DNA from: Salegentibacter flavus
GTDB taxonomy: Bacteria > Bacteroidota > Bacteroidia > Flavobacteriales > Flavobacteriaceae
DNA length: 62,503 nt
Reading direction: 5' to 3'
Assembly: GCF_900115145.1 (NCBI RefSeq)
Contig: NZ_FOVL01000020.1
Location: forward strand, 1-62,503
Of the stretch, positions 45,433-54,734 are shown one piece after another. Position 1 is the stretch's first letter. Each line of letters opens with the position of its first letter. The position numbers and the translations under genes were made by a program. The notes below the pieces were generated by a model. That model was not told the DNA's origin and made no database searches. It worked only from the letters and a program-made list of their open reading frames with translations.

Positions 45433-46587
45433 ATGGCTGTAAAAAGGAAAATATATCTCGACTATAATGCAACCACTCCGGTTGCCCTTAGTGTAGTTGA
45501 TGCCATGTTGCCCTATTTTACCGAAAAATTTGGAAATGCCAGCAGTGACCATGCATTTGGTTGGGATGCCGGGGAAGCTGTTGAATACGCCCGGGACCAA
45601 ATTGGCGGACTGCTACATTGTAAACCCACCGGAATCACTTTCACTTCCGGCGCTACAGAAGCCGCAAATCTTGCCCTTTTTGGATTTTGCGAAAGAAACA
45701 AACACAAAGGGAATCATATTATTACCTGTGAAACCGAGCATAAAGCCATTCTGGATTCTTTGAAAGCTTTGGAAAGTAAAGGTTTTGAGGTTACCTATCT
45801 GAACGTGGATTCTGAAGGAACTATCAACCTCCAAGAATTAGAGCAGGTTATTACTTCCAAAACAATTCTTGTTTGTCTTATGCTGGCAAATAATGAAACC
45901 GGATTGATTCATCCAATGATGGATATTGAAAAGATAGTTCATTCTAAAAATGTGAAACTTATGAGTGATATTACTCAGGCTGTGGGCAAGATTCCGGTAG
46001 ATTTAAAAAAACTGAATTTAGACCTGGCAATCTTCTCTTCCCATAAGATTTACGGGCCTAAAGGTGTGGGCGCTTTGTATATCAATAAGAAAAACAAGAT
46101 TGGAGTTGATCCATATTTTTTTGGGGGCGGACAGGAAAAGGGAATACGCCCGGGCACATTAAATGTACCCGGAATCGTGGGCTTTGGAAAGGCTGCTGAA
46201 ATTGCTTTTGCTGAAATGGAGAAGGAGTCAGCAAGAGTTTTAAAACTGAGAAATAAACTGGAAAACGATCTTAAAAATATCGAAGGGGCAACAATTCATG
46301 CTGATGCTTGTGACCGACTTCCAAATACAACCAATATTTCATTTGAAAATATTGATGGCAACTTACTGCTAAGAAAATTGAACAGTATGGCAATTTCACG
46401 TGGTTCAGCCTGTACTTCAAATACCGTTAAACCTTCCCACGTTTTAAAAGCAATGGGATTAAGCGATGACCGGGCGCTGTCGTCTTTTCGTATTAGTTTA
46501 GGAAGGGATACCAGTATTGAGGATATCGAATTTGCGGTAAAAGAGATAACTAAAACTGTAAATCAGCTAAAGAGGGCAATGGTATGA
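45433..46587 (+). CDS. Cysteine desulfurase (NifS/IscS-like) of the Moco cluster
   Basis: A 384-residue PLP enzyme. The PLP lysine is in FSSHKIYGPKG (about 206), and the persulfide cysteine in RGSACTSNTVKPSHV (about 327). The loop is longer than in group II SufS, placing it in the NifS/IscS group. It ends four bases inside xdhC. In molybdenum hydroxylase clusters a NifS-type desulfurase supplies the terminal sulfur ligand of the cofactor through XdhC, which is the likely job here rather than Fe-S cluster synthesis. Confidence 0.9.
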   Translation: MAVKRKIYLDYNATTPVALSVVDAMLPYFTEKFGNASSDHAFGWDAGEAVEYARDQIGGLLHCKPTGITFTSGATEAANLALFGFCERNKHKGNHIITCETEHKAILDSLKALESKGFEVTYLNVDSEGTINLQELEQVITSKTILVCLMLANNETGLIHPMMDIEKIVHSKNVKLMSDITQAVGKIPVDLKKLNLDLAIFSSHKIYGPKGVGALYINKKNKIGVDPYFFGGGQEKGIRPGTLNVPGIVGFGKAAEIAFAEMEKESARVLKLRNKLENDLKNIEGATIHADACDRLPNTTNISFENIDGNLLLRKLNSMAISRGSACTSNTVKPSHVLKAMGLSDDRALSSFRISLGRDTSIEDIEFAVKEITKTVNQLKRAMV

Positions 46588-47738
46588 GAGAATTGGATGC
46601 CATCATATCGCAATATGAACTTCTGAAGGAACAGGATGTTCAAGGCGTTCTGGCCACGGTGGTGCATGTAGATGGTTCCTCATATCGGAGGGCAGGAGCC
46701 AGAATGCTGATCGATGAATTTGGTAATATTACCGGGGCGATAAGCGGAGGCTGTCTGGAGGGTGATGCCCTTCGAAAAGCACTTCATGCCCTGCATCAGC
46801 AAAAAAATAAACTGGTTACCTATGACACCAGCGATGAGGACGATGCTATAATTGGCGCACAATTAGGTTGTAACGGAATTATTCAGGTTCTATTTGAACC
46901 CCTGGATTATGAGGATGAGCTAAATCCCTGTGAGCTGCTGAAAAAGCTAATTGATCAGAAAAATCCGTCGGCAATCGTAGTACAGTTTAACCTGAATAAA
47001 TCAAAAGAGCAGCCGGGAACAAAATTGGTGATTTCTGAAAATTCAGAAGTTTTTGGAAGTAAGCCGGAAGAGGAACTATTCAAGAATATTCTGGAACAGG
47101 CCCATCTCACTTTGAAAAATAATAAATCTCATTTTGCTGAATATTTAATCGATGAGGAAACGCAGCATATTTTTATTCAGAATTATCAGCCACCGGTAAA
47201 ACTGATTATAGTTGGCGCCGGGAATGACGCTCAGATCCTGGCGCAACAGGCCGATTTGCTGGGTTGGGATGTGGTGGTAACCGATGGTCGGCCTACGCAT
47301 GCTAATAAAGAGCGTTTTACCTCCTCCTGCCAGATCATCGTATCAAAACCGGAACAAACCCTTGAAAATATTGAAATTGACCATCGCAGCTGTTTTGTAC
47401 TGATGAGCCATAATTATAATTATGACCTGGCGGTATTGAAGTTGCTTTTAGCAGAGAAAATGATTCCCTATATCGGAATTCTTGGTCCGTTGAAAAAATA
47501 CCAGAGGATGTTGGGTGAATTAGAGGAGGAAGGATTTGATCTGAAAAAGGAGGGTGTAAATAATATATATGCCCCGGTGGGACTGGAAATTGGTGCAGAG
47601 ACTCCGGCAGAGATAGGGCTTTCAATTTTAGCTGAGATTCAATCGGTGTTAACAGGCAAAAATGCCCGGTCCTTAAGGGAGAAATCCACTCCTATTCATG
47701 AGAAAAAGGAGAATCAATTTAAGAAAATTCAGATTTGA
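46584..47738 (+). CDS. xdhC: XdhC/CoxI-family molybdenum cofactor chaperone
   Basis: A 384-residue XdhC protein. The N-terminal XdhC_CoxI domain has LATVVHVDGSSYRRAGARML and GAISGGCLEGD (about 20-60), with the conserved Cys for sulfur transfer. The C-terminal Rossmann domain begins KLIIVGAGNDAQILAQQAD (about 208) and contains PVGLEIGAETPAEIGLSI. XdhC binds Moco, helps its sulfuration and delivers it to the hydroxylase. It overlaps the desulfurase before it and mocA after it by 4 bases each, indicating translational coupling. Confidence 0.92.
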   Translation: MRELDAIISQYELLKEQDVQGVLATVVHVDGSSYRRAGARMLIDEFGNITGAISGGCLEGDALRKALHALHQQKNKLVTYDTSDEDDAIIGAQLGCNGIIQVLFEPLDYEDELNPCELLKKLIDQKNPSAIVVQFNLNKSKEQPGTKLVISENSEVFGSKPEEELFKNILEQAHLTLKNNKSHFAEYLIDEETQHIFIQNYQPPVKLIIVGAGNDAQILAQQADLLGWDVVVTDGRPTHANKERFTSSCQIIVSKPEQTLENIEIDHRSCFVLMSHNYNYDLAVLKLLLAEKMIPYIGILGPLKKYQRMLGELEEEGFDLKKEGVNNIYAPVGLEIGAETPAEIGLSILAEIQSVLTGKNARSLREKSTPIHEKKENQFKKIQI

Positions 47739-48343
47739 AGGATAATGCGAAAATAGGAGTTATCATCCTGGCTGCCGGATCTTCCAGCCGACTTGGATAT
47801 CCGAAACAGCTGGTGGAATTTAAGGGAATTTCCCTGCTTCAGCATTGTATTGATGTGGTGGAATCTTTGAAACTTGATCCCAAAATCCTTGTTTTAGGAG
47901 CAAAGGAAGATGAGATCAATAAGAAAATCGATCCCAGGAATTTTGAAGTGGTGATCAATGAAAACTGGGAAGAAGGAATGTCCACGAGCATCAGGAAAGG
48001 AATTTCAGAAGCTTTAAAAATTGAAAAAGAACTGGAACAAATACTTATTCTGCTTTCAGATCAGCCTTTGGTTACAAAGGATAAGATTGAGGAGTTAATA
48101 GAAGTTCAGCTAAAGAGCAAGCAGCAGGGGACATTTTCAGAATATGCCGGTGAGCCTGGGGTTCCTGCCATTTTTTCCAGGGAGATTTTTTCAGATCTAA
48201 AAAAGCTGAAAGGAGATCAGGGGGCTAAAAAACTGATATATAATAAGGATTTTCAATTTGGAACAGTAAAGTTTGAAAATGGAAATTTTGATGTGGATAC
48301 CACTGCAGATGTGGAATTGCTAAAACAGATGGAAAAAGAATGA
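47735..48343 (+). CDS. mocA: Molybdenum cofactor cytidylyltransferase MocA
   Basis: A 202-residue nucleotidyltransferase with the NTP-binding motif LAAGSSSRLGYPKQLVEF and, later, LLSDQPLVTKDKI and EPGVPAIFSREIF. MocA joins CTP to Moco to form MCD, the cofactor of IorAB/CO-dehydrogenase-type enzymes; MobA homologues for MGD are not seen here. The TTG start overlaps the stop of xdhC (TTGA). Confidence 0.88.
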   Translation: MKDNAKIGVIILAAGSSSRLGYPKQLVEFKGISLLQHCIDVVESLKLDPKILVLGAKEDEINKKIDPRNFEVVINENWEEGMSTSIRKGISEALKIEKELEQILILLSDQPLVTKDKIEELIEVQLKSKQQGTFSEYAGEPGVPAIFSREIFSDLKKLKGDQGAKKLIYNKDFQFGTVKFENGNFDVDTTADVELLKQMEKE

Positions 48344-48436
48344 AACCAGCATGATGCTGGACACTAAAAAGGGGAATGCGGTGCGATGATTAAAAGTCCG
48401 TGCTGAACTCTAAGGTTTTGCCAAAAATTTGAATAC

Positions 48437-48673
48437 ATGAAAATAACCATAAAATATTTTGGAATACTTGCTGAAACCTCAGGCAAAAAAGAGGAAATCC
48501 TGGAGGTGGATAAGGGAATGTCGGCCGCGGAATTAAAAGGCAGGCAGATCAAAACTTACCAAATCCCGGAGGAGGAATCTGTACAGCTGGCGGTAAATCA
48601 AAATTTAAATACTGAGGTAGAATTAAAAGAAGGCGATGAGGTGGCATTTTTGCCGCCCTTCGCAGGAGGATAA
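48437..48673 (+). CDS. moaD: Molybdopterin synthase small subunit MoaD
   Basis: A 78-residue ubiquitin-like sulfur carrier beginning MKITIKYFGILAETSG and ending in the essential Gly-Gly (FLPPFAGG). The terminal glycine becomes a thiocarboxylate that donates sulfur to molybdopterin. The stop overlaps the start of moeB by one base. Confidence 0.93.
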   Translation: MKITIKYFGILAETSGKKEEILEVDKGMSAAELKGRQIKTYQIPEEESVQLAVNQNLNTEVELKEGDEVAFLPPFAGG

Positions 48674-49683
48674 TGCGCTATAACCGACAAATAAAATTGG
48701 ATGAGGTGGGTTCTTCCGGACAGGAAAAGCTGCGGAATGCCAGCGTGTTAATCGTGGGCGTTGGAGGTCTTGGCTGTCCTGCAGCCCAATATCTCGCAGG
48801 GGCGGGGGTAGGTAAAATCGGGTTAATAGATCATGATAAGGTTTCCATTACCAATCTGCATCGGCAGGTTTTGTATGATGAATTTGACGTTGGAAAATCA
48901 AAAGCTTTGGTTGCCAAGGAAAAACTGCAGCGTTTGAACGGGGAAATTGAACTGGTTGCTATTGAAGAGGCTTTAACTATAGAAAATGCTGAAAAGCTTT
49001 TTAATCAGTATGATTTAATCATCGATGGAACCGATAATTTTGAAACGAAATATCTCATCAACGATGCCTGCATTTTGACAGGAAAGGCCTGGATTTATGC
49101 TTCAATTTATAAGAATGAAGGGCAGCTTTCGGTATTCAATTACCAAAACGGCCCTTCCTATCGCTGTCTTTTCCCGAAGACGACCAAGCAAAATGTGAGT
49201 TGTGAAGCTACCGGCGTTTTAGGAGTGACCCCCGGAATTTTTGGAATGCTTCAGGCAGCGGAAGCGCTGAAAATAATCCTTGATGCCGGTACTGTGCTTT
49301 CAGGAAAATTGAAGCTGATGAATATTCTTTACGGTACTGAACAGGTATTGAATATTCAGAAAAGACCGGAAGAGATCCGGAAAATTAAAAATGAGGGAAT
49401 AATTCCCTTCCGGATAGTTTGCGAATTAAAAGATACCGGAAAAACATATCTGGATGTTCGGGAAGACTTTGAACAGCCAAAAGTGAATTCAGAAAAGGTG
49501 ATCCATATTCCGTTAGAAAAATTAAAGGATCGTTTAAAAGATATTCCCGATATGGAAGAAGTGCTTGTCTTTTGCCAGTCTGGAGAGCGAAGTCAGGAGG
49601 CTATTGAAATACTTCAGGAAGATTTCGGGTTTCGGAATCTCAAAAATGTAGAAGGAGGAATCGAAAAAATAATCAATGGATAA
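48673..49683 (+). CDS. moeB: MoeB-type adenylyltransferase with C-terminal rhodanese domain
   Basis: A 336-residue ThiF/MoeB enzyme (1-235) fused to a rhodanese domain (about 245-336), as in eukaryotic MOCS3. ATP-binding motif GVGGLGCPAAQYLAGAGV, DHDKVSITNLHRQ, catalytic-Cys region NVSCEATGVLG; rhodanese active site VFCQSGERSQE. It adenylates and then thiolates MoaD. The zinc CxxC is incomplete (SYRCLF), so zinc binding may be lost. It overlaps moaE by 8 bases. Confidence 0.9.
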   Translation: MRYNRQIKLDEVGSSGQEKLRNASVLIVGVGGLGCPAAQYLAGAGVGKIGLIDHDKVSITNLHRQVLYDEFDVGKSKALVAKEKLQRLNGEIELVAIEEALTIENAEKLFNQYDLIIDGTDNFETKYLINDACILTGKAWIYASIYKNEGQLSVFNYQNGPSYRCLFPKTTKQNVSCEATGVLGVTPGIFGMLQAAEALKIILDAGTVLSGKLKLMNILYGTEQVLNIQKRPEEIRKIKNEGIIPFRIVCELKDTGKTYLDVREDFEQPKVNSEKVIHIPLEKLKDRLKDIPDMEEVLVFCQSGERSQEAIEILQEDFGFRNLKNVEGGIEKIING

Positions 49684-50119
49684 GAAAAAACCAAAAAAAG
49701 TATTCGTTCAGGGCGCCATTCCGCCGGAAAAGATCGCGCAATCTATTGCGAACCATCAGTCGAAAACCAATATTGGTGCTCATAGCATTTTCCTGGGGCA
49801 GATCCGGGCAGATGAGGTGAATGGAAAAGCAGTAGGTGCTATAGAATATTCAGCCTATGAAGAAATGGCCGAAAAAGTATTTCACGAGATCAGGGAGGCG
49901 GCATTTTCAAAATTCGACATTACCTGCGCCCATATTTACCATAGTTTGGGTAAGGTGAAAACAGGAGAATTATGTCTTTTTGTTTTCACCTCTTCAGCAC
50001 ACAGAAAAATTGCGATTGACGCCTGCACTTATTTTGTGGAAGAAATAAAGGCTAAAGTGCCCATTTTCGGGAAAGAGATTTTCGAAGATGAAACTCATCA
50101 ATGGAAAGTTAATAAATAG
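49676..50119 (+). CDS. moaE: Molybdopterin synthase catalytic subunit MoaE
   Basis: A 147-residue MoaE with GAHSIFLGQIR, VGAIEYSAYEEMAEK and the basic active site (HRKIAIDACTYFVEEIK). Together with MoaD it inserts two sulfurs into precursor Z (cPMP). It follows moeB with overlap and is immediately followed by moaC-mogA. Confidence 0.93.
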   Translation: MDKKKPKKVFVQGAIPPEKIAQSIANHQSKTNIGAHSIFLGQIRADEVNGKAVGAIEYSAYEEMAEKVFHEIREAAFSKFDITCAHIYHSLGKVKTGELCLFVFTSSAHRKIAIDACTYFVEEIKAKVPIFGKEIFEDETHQWKVNK

Positions 50120-51016
50120 ATGGTTGATATTACCCATAAAATAACGACACTTAGGGAAGCTACCGCTGTAGCTGTGGTTAGAACTTCCAGTGAAGAAACG
50201 ATTCAGCGTATAAAAGAAAACAAAGTACCTAAAGGCAATGTTTTTGAAATGGCAAAGGCAGCGGGTTTTCTGGGAGTGAAAAAAACCCCCGAATTGTTAC
50301 CCGATTGTCATCCGCTTCCTATTGAATATACCGGGATCGAATATGAGATTGACGGCCTGGAGATTAAAATTTCGGTTTGCGTTAAAACTATCTATAAAAC
50401 CGGGGTAGAGGTGGAAGCGATGCACGGGGCGAGTATTGTGGCGCTTACGATGTACGATATGCTGAAACCCATCGATAAGAATATAGAAATCGGTTCGATC
50501 AGGCTTCAGAATAAGAAAGGTGGAAAATCTTCGTTTAAGGTTGATGCTGAAGGACTTAGCGCACAGGTGGTGGTTTGTTCAGACACTATTTCAAAAGGAA
50601 TGGGAGAAGATAAAGCCGGTAAAATGATTGTTTTAAAACTGGAAGCGCTGGGGATTAAAGCCGAAAAGATTATCATCCCGGATGAAGCCGAAGAGATTAG
50701 ATCGGCTTTAAATAATGCAGATTCAGACCTGATTATTTATACAGGAGGAACCGGAGTAGGTCCGCGCGATGTCACCCCGGAAACCATAGAACCTCTGCTG
50801 GATCTTAAGCTAAAGGGCGTAGAGGAACAAATGCGAAGCTACGGCCAGCAACGTATGCCCTACGCGATGCTATCGAGATCTATAGCAGGTATAAAAGACG
50901 GAAAGCTTGTCCTGGCCTTGCCGGGATCGACCAAGGGAGCGGCAGAATGCATGGATGCTATATTTCCGCATGTGCTGCATGTATTTAAAGTGATAACAGG
51001 AAAAAGACATGATTGA
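50120..51016 (+). CDS. moaCB: Bifunctional cPMP synthase MoaC / molybdopterin adenylyltransferase MogA-MoaB
   Basis: A 298-residue fusion. Residues 1-150 form MoaC (KAAGFLGVKKTPELLPDCHP and the catalytic KTGVEVEAMHGAS), which makes cPMP from the MoaA product. Residues about 152-298 form MogA/MoaB (VVCSDTISKGMGEDKAG, GGTGVGPRDVTPE, LPGSTKGAAE), which adenylates molybdopterin before Mo insertion. Early and late steps are thus in one chain. It overlaps moaA by 8 bases. Confidence 0.92.
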   Translation: MVDITHKITTLREATAVAVVRTSSEETIQRIKENKVPKGNVFEMAKAAGFLGVKKTPELLPDCHPLPIEYTGIEYEIDGLEIKISVCVKTIYKTGVEVEAMHGASIVALTMYDMLKPIDKNIEIGSIRLQNKKGGKSSFKVDAEGLSAQVVVCSDTISKGMGEDKAGKMIVLKLEALGIKAEKIIIPDEAEEIRSALNNADSDLIIYTGGTGVGPRDVTPETIEPLLDLKLKGVEEQMRSYGQQRMPYAMLSRSIAGIKDGKLVLALPGSTKGAAECMDAIFPHVLHVFKVITGKRHD

Positions 51017-52001
51017 AGAGAACAAAAAGATCGTAGACAATTTTGGAAGAGCGCATACCTATCTCAGAATTTCCCTGACTGACAGGTGCAACCTTAGATG
51101 TTTCTACTGCATGCCAGAGGAGGGAATCGAACTAATTGAGAAACCGAATATTATGAGCCTGGAGGAAATCATAGCTCTGGCCGGGAAATTTCGGGATTTG
51201 GGGGTAGACACTATTCGCCTAACCGGTGGGGAACCCCTGGTGCGAAAGAATTTTGGGTATCTGGTAGAAGAACTGGCAAAACTGGGCGTCACTTTAAAGA
51301 TCACGACCAACGGGATCATGCTTGATAAATACCTGGATCTTTTTCAAAAAATAGGACTTCGAAAGATAAATCTTAGTCTGGATACCCTGGACAAGGCTAA
51401 ATCTGTATTCATCACGAAGCGGGATTATTTTGAGCGCATTATGAAGAACCTGGAAAAGGCTTTGGAGATGGATATGGAAGTCAAACTCAATATTGTCTTG
51501 ATCAAAGGGGTGAATGATAATGAGATCAACGATTTTATAGAACTGACAAAACACAAGAATTTAACTATTAAGTTCATCGAATTTATGCCCTTTAAAGGCA
51601 ATAAATGGGATTGGAGCAAGGGAGTTGGAAAACAGGAGATCCTGGATTTGATTTCCAAACGATTTGGAAATATCGACGAACTGAAAAATCCGCCGCATAG
51701 TACCTCTTCAAATTTTAAAGTCGACGGGCACGTTGGAAGTTTTGCGATTGTAAGCACCATTACCAGTCCTTTCTGCGATGAATGTAACCGGATTCGGGTA
51801 ACTGCCGATGGGAAAATGTTGAACTGCCTTTTTGCAAATTCTGAAACTGATTTATTAACTCCACTAAGAAATGGGGAGCAAATGGATGATATCATTATCA
51901 ATGCTATTAAGACCAAGAAATATTCCCGTGATGGTATGGATGTAAAAATGGATGCCGATCATTATGAGAAAAACAGGTCAATGATTTCAATAGGAGGCTA
52001 A
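51009..52001 (+). CDS. moaA: GTP 3',8-cyclase MoaA
   Basis: A 330-residue radical SAM enzyme. The SAM cluster is held by C27, C31 and C34 (DRCNLRCFYCMPEEG), the second cluster by CDECNRIR and a later Cys (KMLNCLF); the C-terminal Gly-Gly (SIGG) needed for catalysis is present. It converts GTP into the first pathway intermediate together with MoaC. The stop overlaps moeA by one base. Confidence 0.95.
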   Translation: MIEENKKIVDNFGRAHTYLRISLTDRCNLRCFYCMPEEGIELIEKPNIMSLEEIIALAGKFRDLGVDTIRLTGGEPLVRKNFGYLVEELAKLGVTLKITTNGIMLDKYLDLFQKIGLRKINLSLDTLDKAKSVFITKRDYFERIMKNLEKALEMDMEVKLNIVLIKGVNDNEINDFIELTKHKNLTIKFIEFMPFKGNKWDWSKGVGKQEILDLISKRFGNIDELKNPPHSTSSNFKVDGHVGSFAIVSTITSPFCDECNRIRVTADGKMLNCLFANSETDLLTPLRNGEQMDDIIINAIKTKKYSRDGMDVKMDADHYEKNRSMISIGG

Positions 52002-53167
52002 TGTTAACAATTGAAGAAGCATTAAAGATTATCAAAGATCAGCAGGTTACCCTGACAACTGAAAACAGGAGTTTAAGAGAATGCCTTGGTTTTTCCCTTT
52101 CAGAAGATATCATTTCATCATTTGATATGCCCTCTTTTGATAATTCGGCTATGGATGGTTATGCGCTATGCGGAATTTCAAAAGAATATCAAATTATAGG
52201 GGAAGTCGCAGCCGGTGAAGAGAGACAACTTACATTAAAAGAAGGAGAAGCAGCGCGGATCTTTACCGGTGCAAAAATTCCGGAAAACACTACTGCAGTA
52301 ATGATGCAGGAAAAGGCCAGAGCAAGCGGAAAGAAGCTTTTTCTTGAACAGGAGCCGAAGAAGGGGCAGAGTATCAGGCAAAAGGGAGAGGAGTTAAAGA
52401 AGGGTCAGGTTGTTTTTGAAAAGGGATACACCATCACGCCTGCCGGAATAGGGATGATAGGCAGTCTGGGAAATGATAAGGTGGAGGTTTTTAAGAAACC
52501 TGTCATCAATTTGATTACCACGGGAAACGAATTGGTGAAACCCGGAAATCCAAGACCAGAAGGGCATATCTACGAATCCAACAGCTATGCCTTAGTTGCA
52601 GCCTGTGAAAATTATGGATTTATCTGTGAGGATAAAAAACAGATCGAAGATGATTTTGAGGCTATTAAAACCGGAATAAAAAACTCCCTTGAAACTGCAG
52701 AGGTTCTGGTTCTTTCCGGTGGAATTTCAGTGGGAGATTATGATTTTGTAAAACAGGCATTGGAGGAAAACGGCGTTGAAGAGCAATTTTATAAGGTTTT
52801 TCAGAAACCCGGGAAACCTCTTTATTTTGGGAGAAAGGGAGATAAGTTTGTGTTTGCTTTACCCGGCAATCCGGCATCTTCATTAAGTTGTTTTTATATC
52901 TATGTATTGCCATTACTTTATAAGTTAAGCGGTTCAGAAAAGTCAGGATTGGCGCAATACACTTTTCCTATTTCTCATAACTACGAGAATAAATCTGATC
53001 GTCCTTCATTTTTAAAAGCAAAAGTCAACAACGGAAAAGTAGAAATATTGGACGGACAGGGATCTTCTATGATTCAGTCAATGGCCCTTGGGAACGCTTT
53101 GGTATTTCTGGATGGGGAGAGTTCAGCTAAAAAAGGGGAATTAGTTCAATGCTTCTTAATTTCCTGA
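52001..53167 (+). CDS. moeA: Molybdopterin molybdenumtransferase MoeA
   Basis: A 388-residue MoeA with SFDMPSFDNSAMDGYAL near residue 44, ARIFTGAKIP, LSGGISVGDYDFVK and ALPGNPASS. It inserts molybdate into adenylated molybdopterin to give active Moco. The protein has the usual four-domain length. It is followed by the TauE/SafE gene after one base. Confidence 0.95.
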   Translation: MLTIEEALKIIKDQQVTLTTENRSLRECLGFSLSEDIISSFDMPSFDNSAMDGYALCGISKEYQIIGEVAAGEERQLTLKEGEAARIFTGAKIPENTTAVMMQEKARASGKKLFLEQEPKKGQSIRQKGEELKKGQVVFEKGYTITPAGIGMIGSLGNDKVEVFKKPVINLITTGNELVKPGNPRPEGHIYESNSYALVAACENYGFICEDKKQIEDDFEAIKTGIKNSLETAEVLVLSGGISVGDYDFVKQALEENGVEEQFYKVFQKPGKPLYFGRKGDKFVFALPGNPASSLSCFYIYVLPLLYKLSGSEKSGLAQYTFPISHNYENKSDRPSFLKAKVNNGKVEILDGQGSSMIQSMALGNALVFLDGESSAKKGELVQCFLIS

Positions 53168-53168
53168 T

Positions 53169-53924
53169 ATGCCTATTGAATATCTACCGTTCATTTTTTT
53201 CTTTATCGCATTATTTTATAGTTCGGTCGGATTTGGCGGTGGATCCAGCTACCTGGCTATCCTGAGTCTTTTTCTTACCGAATTTTATGAAATCCGATCA
53301 ACAGCATTAATTCTAAATATTTGTGTTGTAAGCATAGGTATATTAGGCTTTCTTAGAAATAGAGTTATTAGTTTAAGACTGTTTTGGCCATTTCTGGTTA
53401 CAAGCATTCCTATGGCCTATTTAGGCACTCAGTTGATGTTATCACAAAAGCTTTTCTTTCTAGTGCTAGGCTCTTCTTTAGTATTAGCGGGATTTTTTTT
53501 ACTGCTGAAATATTTTAAGGAACAGTTAGAATCCAAAAAGTTCTCTAAGAATAAGAAACTATTTCTTGGGGGAACTATTGGATTATTATCCGGTGTCTCC
53601 GGAATTGGAGGTGGAATTTTTTTATCGCCAATACTTAATTTAATGCAATGGCGAAATCCAAGAATAGTCGCCTCTTTAGCTTCAGTATTTATTATGGTGA
53701 ATTCTGTGGCGGGAGTTATTGGGTTACATGTCTCGGGAACCTTCCAAATCAATTTTGACTTTTTATTAAAGCTACTTATTGCGGTATTTCTGGGAGGTAG
53801 CCTAGGCTCTTATCTAACTAATAAAAAATTTAATCTCAAATTTCTGGGAGTATTGACCGCTCTCCTTGTCTTTTATGTGGGGTTAAAGTTAATTCTTGCA
53901 TATGGGTTTGATATAAATATTTAG
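53169..53924 (+). CDS. TauE/SafE-family membrane transporter
   Basis: A 251-residue inner-membrane protein with about eight helices and the two family repeats, SSVGFGGGSSYLAIL and GVSGIGGGIFLSPIL. TauE/SafE members move sulfite, sulfoacetate and similar anions. As the last gene of the molybdenum cluster, one base after moeA, it might export a sulfur by-product or move an oxyanion such as molybdate. That is inference; no ModABC is encoded here. Confidence 0.88.
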   Translation: MPIEYLPFIFFFIALFYSSVGFGGGSSYLAILSLFLTEFYEIRSTALILNICVVSIGILGFLRNRVISLRLFWPFLVTSIPMAYLGTQLMLSQKLFFLVLGSSLVLAGFFLLLKYFKEQLESKKFSKNKKLFLGGTIGLLSGVSGIGGGIFLSPILNLMQWRNPRIVASLASVFIMVNSVAGVIGLHVSGTFQINFDFLLKLLIAVFLGGSLGSYLTNKKFNLKFLGVLTALLVFYVGLKLILAYGFDINI

Positions 53925-54059
53925 AAACTGAAATTAATTTTTGCAAAAAGAACCAAATAGAATTATTTGAAATTGATTCATCGCTTATTTTCCCATATAG
54001 AAATTGATTTTTCACTGCCCAGCAAACGTGTCGTCTGGGTATTGAACTGTAAGATTTTT

Positions 54060-54725
54060 CTATATCAACTTAAGGTCTTTCATAATTCCAATAAGATGAG
54101 GATTGGTGTCTGCATTAAATTCTTCACGTAATTCTTTTAACCGCTTTTCTATTGCGCTTCTACTGCTGGGCTTGATATTTCTCTTCTTTAATTCTTTTTC
54201 TATTTCATTTTGGGTATATCCGTTGGAAAGATATTCAACAATACTAATTTCAAACTGATTAAGACTAAGGAGGTTCTTTTGTTTTAGAGCTTTTTCAATG
54301 GAAGGGGAGTTGTATGTTAAACCCTCATTTAAATTGAGAATCGCCTGCTTTAGATATTTAAGTCCGTGACGATCCTTACACACATAAGCGTCTATGTTTC
54401 CGGAATCCCATAGGTTTCGAACGACTTGTGGGTGGTCTTCAATAGAATTTACAATAACCTTCAGGTTTGGATTTTCAGTTTTCAGTTTAGAAATAAGTTC
54501 CTGTCCTGAATTTATCTTTTCATCTCGAAAATCCTGTTTAAAGGAAAGATCACATATAAGCAAATCAAAGGGATAATTATCAAGAATTGCTTTTTTAGCC
54601 AAAAGCCAAGCCTGGTCGCAATATTGTGAATGAGTTATATCAACGATTCCGATATCTTCTAAAAGTATCGTAACAGCCTGATTAATACTGTCCATATCTT
54701 CCGCCACGAGTACCTTTTTAAACAT
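54060..54725 (-). CDS. Response regulator with LuxR-type DNA-binding domain
   Basis: A 221-residue regulator. The receiver domain has acidic residues E9/D10, phosphorylation site D59 (LLICDLSF) and the Lys of VCKDRHG. The C-terminal helix-turn-helix (about 150-205: LNQFEISIVEYLSNGYTQNEI) resembles the NarL/LuxR fold. The gene follows the histidine kinase by 9 bases and is surely its partner. A longer loop after D59 (KQDFRDEKINSGQE) is typical of the Bacteroidota pair. Targets are unknown. Confidence 0.88.
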   Translation of the reverse strand: MFKKVLVAEDMDSINQAVTILLEDIGIVDITHSQYCDQAWLLAKKAILDNYPFDLLICDLSFKQDFRDEKINSGQELISKLKTENPNLKVIVNSIEDHPQVVRNLWDSGNIDAYVCKDRHGLKYLKQAILNLNEGLTYNSPSIEKALKQKNLLSLNQFEISIVEYLSNGYTQNEIEKELKKRNIKPSSRSAIEKRLKELREEFNADTNPHLIGIMKDLKLI

Positions 54726-54734
54726 AATAGTTTT

